Of a stretch of DNA of 8,242 nt, positions 6,261-8,242 are shown one piece after another. The position numbers and the translations under genes were made by a program. Numbering within the stretch: position 1 is the stretch's first letter; the number at the start of each line of letters is the position of its first letter. The DNA is taken from assembly GCA_964217345.1 (NCBI GenBank), contig CAXPJI010000054.1, positions 1 to 8,242 of the forward strand, read 5' to 3'. Origin of the DNA: UBA3478 sp964217345. GTDB taxonomy: Bacteria; Bacteroidota; Bacteroidia; Flavobacteriales; Flavobacteriaceae. The notes under the pieces were generated by a model that did no database searches, was not told the DNA's origin, and saw only the letters and a list, made by a program, of their open reading frames with translations.

Positions 6261-6758
6261 ATGATGGAGGAACCTATCGTAAACCGGGTCTCTCAGAGCT
6301 CGCTCAAAGTATTTGATTTAGAGGAGCTTTACGTCCCAGGGCCAAGAACAAGCATTGATCTTTCACAATGGTTATACGAAGGTTTAATCCTTAGAGAGAA
6401 AGAGTTTAGAGCTGCTTTGAAAGAAGTAGATTGGTCTCTGTACAAAGACCATCATATTGCTCTTAGTTGTAGCTCTGAATGTATACTTCCTCAATGGGCT
6501 TTCACACTAGTTGCAACACACCTCTCTACAGAAGCCAGAACCTTAGCAGTTGGTTCATTAGAGCATCTAGAAACGGTACTTTACGAGAGGCAATTGTCTC
6601 AAGTCGATTTTAGAGAATATGCGGGAGTTCCGGTGATTTTAAAGGGATGTTCAAACAAGCCTGTTCCACAACAAGCCTACCTAACGGCGGCGGTTCAGCT
6701 AAAGAAAATAGCAAAGAAATTGATGTATGGAGAGGCCTGTTCTGCAGTTCCTCTTTAA
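6261..6758 (+). CDS. DUF2480-family protein of unknown function, last gene of the suf operon
   Basis: I recognise this 165-residue product as a DUF2480 protein, a family I associate with Bacteroidota and with suf gene clusters. No activity is known to me. Visible blocks are EEPIVNRVSQSSL at the N-terminus, DLSQWLYEGLILREKEFR (33-50), YKDHHIALSCSSECILPQWA (61-80), GSLEHLETVLYE (98-109), VILKGCSNKPVPQQAY (125-140) and YGEACSAVPL at the extreme C-terminus. It has four cysteines (70, 74, 130, 160); Cys70, Cys130 and Cys160 lie in the blocks that I remember as conserved. There is no signal peptide or membrane span, so it is probably cytoplasmic. The start codon follows the preceding stop directly; two ATGs in tandem (6261 and 6264) leave the exact first residue open. 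Operon position suggests a role in Fe-S assembly or delivery, which is inference only. Confidence 0.9.
   Translation: MMEEPIVNRVSQSSLKVFDLEELYVPGPRTSIDLSQWLYEGLILREKEFRAALKEVDWSLYKDHHIALSCSSECILPQWAFTLVATHLSTEARTLAVGSLEHLETVLYERQLSQVDFREYAGVPVILKGCSNKPVPQQAYLTAAVQLKKIAKKLMYGEACSAVPL
6731..6754. terminator. Weak hairpin at the 3' end of the suf operon (doubtful terminator)
   Basis: AGAGG (6731-6735) and CCTCT (6750-6754) can pair, with an inner CTG/CAG pairing (6737-6739 with 6745-6747). The structure lies inside the last codons of the DUF2480 gene, and only a short T/A stretch follows. It is the only hairpin I noticed at the convergent junction and is much weaker than a usual intrinsic terminator. 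Confidence 0.18.
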
Positions 6759-6761
6759 GCA

Positions 6762-7988
6762 CTACTCTTCAAAATTCGAATAATCGTCTAATTTTTCAGG
6801 ATACAAAAAGTTGTTGTAAGGGAAACGAGTTACATGAATGTCCCGTACCTGTTTGTAAACTTGCCTCTTGAAGTCTTCAAGGTTTTCCTTGTTGATCGCC
6901 GAGATGAACAAGGCCTTTTCACCCATTTTTGCATACCATGTTTTGCGCCACTCCTCAAGACTGTAATGAACCGTAGTTCGTTCAGCTACTAAATCATCTT
7001 CGTCGAAAGGTTCAGCGCTATACTGATCGATTTTATTGAACACCATCACGGTAGGCTTGTCCTCACAATCAATTTCTCCAAGAATCTGATTCACCGATTC
7101 TATATGTTCTGTGAAGTTCGGATGAGAAATATCTACTACATGTAATAACAGATCCGCTTCTCGAACCTCGTCTAGGGTACTCTTAAAGCTTTCGACTAGT
7201 TGCGTAGGAAGTTTTCGAATAAAGCCTACGGTATCACTTAACAGAAAAGGAAGGTTTCCTAAGACCACCTTACGCACGGTTGTATCTAGCGTAGCAAAAA
7301 GCTTGTTCTCGGCAAAAACCTCACTTTTGGCAATAACATTCATTAGCGTAGATTTACCGACATTGGTGTAACCCACTAGGGCAACCCGCACTAGAGCCCC
7401 TCGATTACTTCGCTGGGTCTCCATTTGACGATCAATTTTTTCTAGCTTCTTCTTTAAGAGAGAAATTCGATCTCTAACGATACGTCGGTCAGTTTCAATT
7501 TCAGTTTCCCCTGGACCTCGCATTCCAATTCCGCCTCGTTGGCGCTCAAGGTGTGTCCAAAGACCGGTAAGTCTTGGCAGTAAGTATTCATATTGAGCGA
7601 GTTCTACCTGAGTTCGTGCATAGCTAGTTTGAGCTCGTTGGGCAAAAATGTCTAGAATAAGACCTGTACGATCTAAAATCTTGCATTTGAAGATCTTCTC
7701 TATATTGTTTTGTTGGGCAGGTGTTAGCTCATCATCAAATATTACTGTTGCTACTTCATTCTCCTCTACGTAAATTCTGACCTCTTCCATCTTACCCGAA
7801 CCAATAAGGGTCTTTGGGTTAGGAATATTGATTTTTTGAATAAACCGTCGAATTACCTCTCCTCCCGCGGTGTAGGTTAAAAACTCTAATTCATCGAGGT
7901 ACTCCTCGATTTTGTCAGCGGGTTGCTCTCGGGTAATCACCCCAACCAGAACAGCTTTTTCGTAAATGGTTTCTCTGAAATCTAGCAT
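6762..7988 (-). CDS. hflX: Ribosome-associated GTPase HflX
   Basis: HflX is a GTPase that binds the 50S subunit and splits stalled or stressed ribosomes; it acts in the cytoplasm. The 408-residue product has the N-terminal HflX domain with AGGEVIRRFIQK (41-52), NPKTLIGSGKMEEV (57-70), FDDELTPAQQ (84-93) and ILDRTGLILDIFAQRAQT, then the linker GGIGMRGPGETEIETDRR (152-169). A coiled-coil-like stretch (about 170-195) leads to the G domain: G1 GYTNVGKST (206-214), G2 around TLDTT (233-237), G3 DTVGF (252-256), G4 NKID (318-321) and G5 SA (363-364). The order and the GPGETEIETDRR motif separate HflX from other Obg/Era-type GTPases. The C-terminus RFPYNNFLYPEKLDDY is of flavobacterial type. The ATG at 7988 is only 5 nt from a -7 promoter box. 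The gene converges on the suf operon with a 3-nt gap. Confidence 0.97.
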   Translation of the reverse strand: MLDFRETIYEKAVLVGVITREQPADKIEEYLDELEFLTYTAGGEVIRRFIQKINIPNPKTLIGSGKMEEVRIYVEENEVATVIFDDELTPAQQNNIEKIFKCKILDRTGLILDIFAQRAQTSYARTQVELAQYEYLLPRLTGLWTHLERQRGGIGMRGPGETEIETDRRIVRDRISLLKKKLEKIDRQMETQRSNRGALVRVALVGYTNVGKSTLMNVIAKSEVFAENKLFATLDTTVRKVVLGNLPFLLSDTVGFIRKLPTQLVESFKSTLDEVREADLLLHVVDISHPNFTEHIESVNQILGEIDCEDKPTVMVFNKIDQYSAEPFDEDDLVAERTTVHYSLEEWRKTWYAKMGEKALFISAINKENLEDFKRQVYKQVRDIHVTRFPYNNFLYPEKLDDYSNFEE

Positions 7989-7993
7989 CTGCG

Positions 7994-8001
7994 CAAAGCT
8001 A
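7994..8001 (-). promoter_or_regulatory. Putative Bacteroidota -7 box of the hflX promoter
   Basis: The minus strand reads TAGCTTTG, matching TAnnTTTG, with only 5 nt between the box and the hflX ATG. If it is used, transcription would begin at or next to the start codon, making the mRNA leaderless or nearly so. No clear -33 TTG is present at the right distance. Confidence 0.4.
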
Positions 8002-8089
8002 TTAAGTATTATTCATAAATCACTTCGACGCCATGCTTTTAATTACGGCCTAAGAAAAACAGACCACCGAAAAATTAGTTAAAACGTAA

Positions 8090-8111
8090 TTCACCTATAT
8101 TTCACCTATAT
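8090..8111 (+). repeat. Tandem duplication of an 11-bp unit
   Basis: The unit TTCACCTATAT occurs twice head to tail (8090-8100, 8101-8111) with no mismatch. It lies in the region between hflX and the downstream secreted-protein gene. The first junction creates TATATTTC (8096-8103), one base from the -7 consensus. Confidence 0.7.
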
Positions 8112-8164
8112 ATGTCAATAAGGTTCTTATATTTATCCTGTATTTCAACAAAACAAAAACATTC

Positions 8165-8242
8165 TTGAGAGTATTTTTTCGAATCTTAATTTTCGTATGT
8201 ACCACCTTTATTTTTTCCCAGGAATTACCGGGTCTTAATGGA
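8165..8242 (+). CDS. Probable exported protein, N-terminal fragment with signal peptide (runs off the window)
   Basis: From a TTG at 8165 the frame is open for 26 codons to the last base. The translation is a textbook signal peptide: basic residues at 2 and 6 (MRVFFR), a hydrophobic core ILIFVCTTFIF (7-17), then Ser18 and QELPGLNG, with likely cleavage after Ser18. The ending SQE at the cleavage point is common in secreted Bacteroidota proteins. Cys12 is inside the core and not in a lipobox, so lipoprotein status is unlikely. No in-frame ATG exists, and an A-rich leader (8147-8160), a usual feature of Bacteroidota start regions, precedes the TTG. Nearby ATGs at 8112 and 8197 are in frames that soon stop. 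Too little is visible to name a family; whether TTG is the true start is uncertain. Confidence 0.5.
   Translation, partial: MRVFFRILIFVCTTFIFSQELPGLNG

Noticed and set aside
6647..6871. 74-residue plus-strand frame across the suf/hflX junction
   Set aside because: It overlaps the DUF2480 gene in another frame and the hflX 3' end in antisense, and resembles no protein family I know.
8112..8242. ATG starts at 8112 and 8197 for the edge gene
   Set aside because: The frame from 8112 stops at about 8168 and the frame from 8197 stops after 13 codons; neither gives a plausible protein.
1..8242. CRISPR arrays, insertion sequences, tRNA or rRNA genes, prophage or defence genes
   Set aside because: I looked for spaced repeats, transposase-like frames, terminal inverted repeats and tRNA-like folds and saw none; almost all of the sequence is accounted for by housekeeping genes.

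Overview
The window looks like one end of a contig from a member of the Bacteroidota, most likely Flavobacteriia or a relative. The evidence is a moderate-to-low GC sequence, weak or absent Shine-Dalgarno sites, three good matches to the Bacteroidota -7 promoter box (TAnnTTTG) in front of genes, a suf operon ending in a DUF2480 gene (a family I know only from this phylum), and HflX and ThiL sequences of flavobacterial type. The lineage is inferred from these traits, not from a search.

Layout. Bases 1-36 are not genomic: positions 4-36 are the Illumina read-1 adapter, so the true contig begins at base 37. Bases 37-267 (minus strand) encode the first 77 residues of ThiL (thiamine-monophosphate kinase), cut by the contig end. 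A divergent promoter region (268-400) separates thiL from a plus-strand operon of eight genes (401-6758): sufA-type carrier, sufB, sufC, sufD, sufS, sufE, a DUF59/SufT-like gene and a DUF2480 gene. The spacing is very tight (15, 11, 3, 3, 4, -8 and 0 nt). The minus-strand gene hflX (6762-7988) converges on it with only 3 nt between the two stop codons. A 176-nt intergenic region (7989-8164) follows, with a promoter-like box for hflX and a short tandem duplication. The last 78 bases probably encode the signal peptide of an exported protein that runs off the window.

How the genes work together. The operon is a full SUF machine for iron-sulfur cluster biogenesis. SufS takes sulfur from cysteine, and SufE accepts the persulfide and passes it to the SufBCD scaffold. 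SufC supplies the ATPase. The A-type carrier and the DUF59 protein probably act in transfer and maturation of clusters. The key catalytic residues I know for SufB, SufC, SufD, SufS, SufE and SufA are all present, so the operon appears functional. The DUF2480 protein has no known role. Its place as the last gene of the operon and its four cysteines make it the best candidate in the window for an undescribed component. I did not find a wholly new system here.
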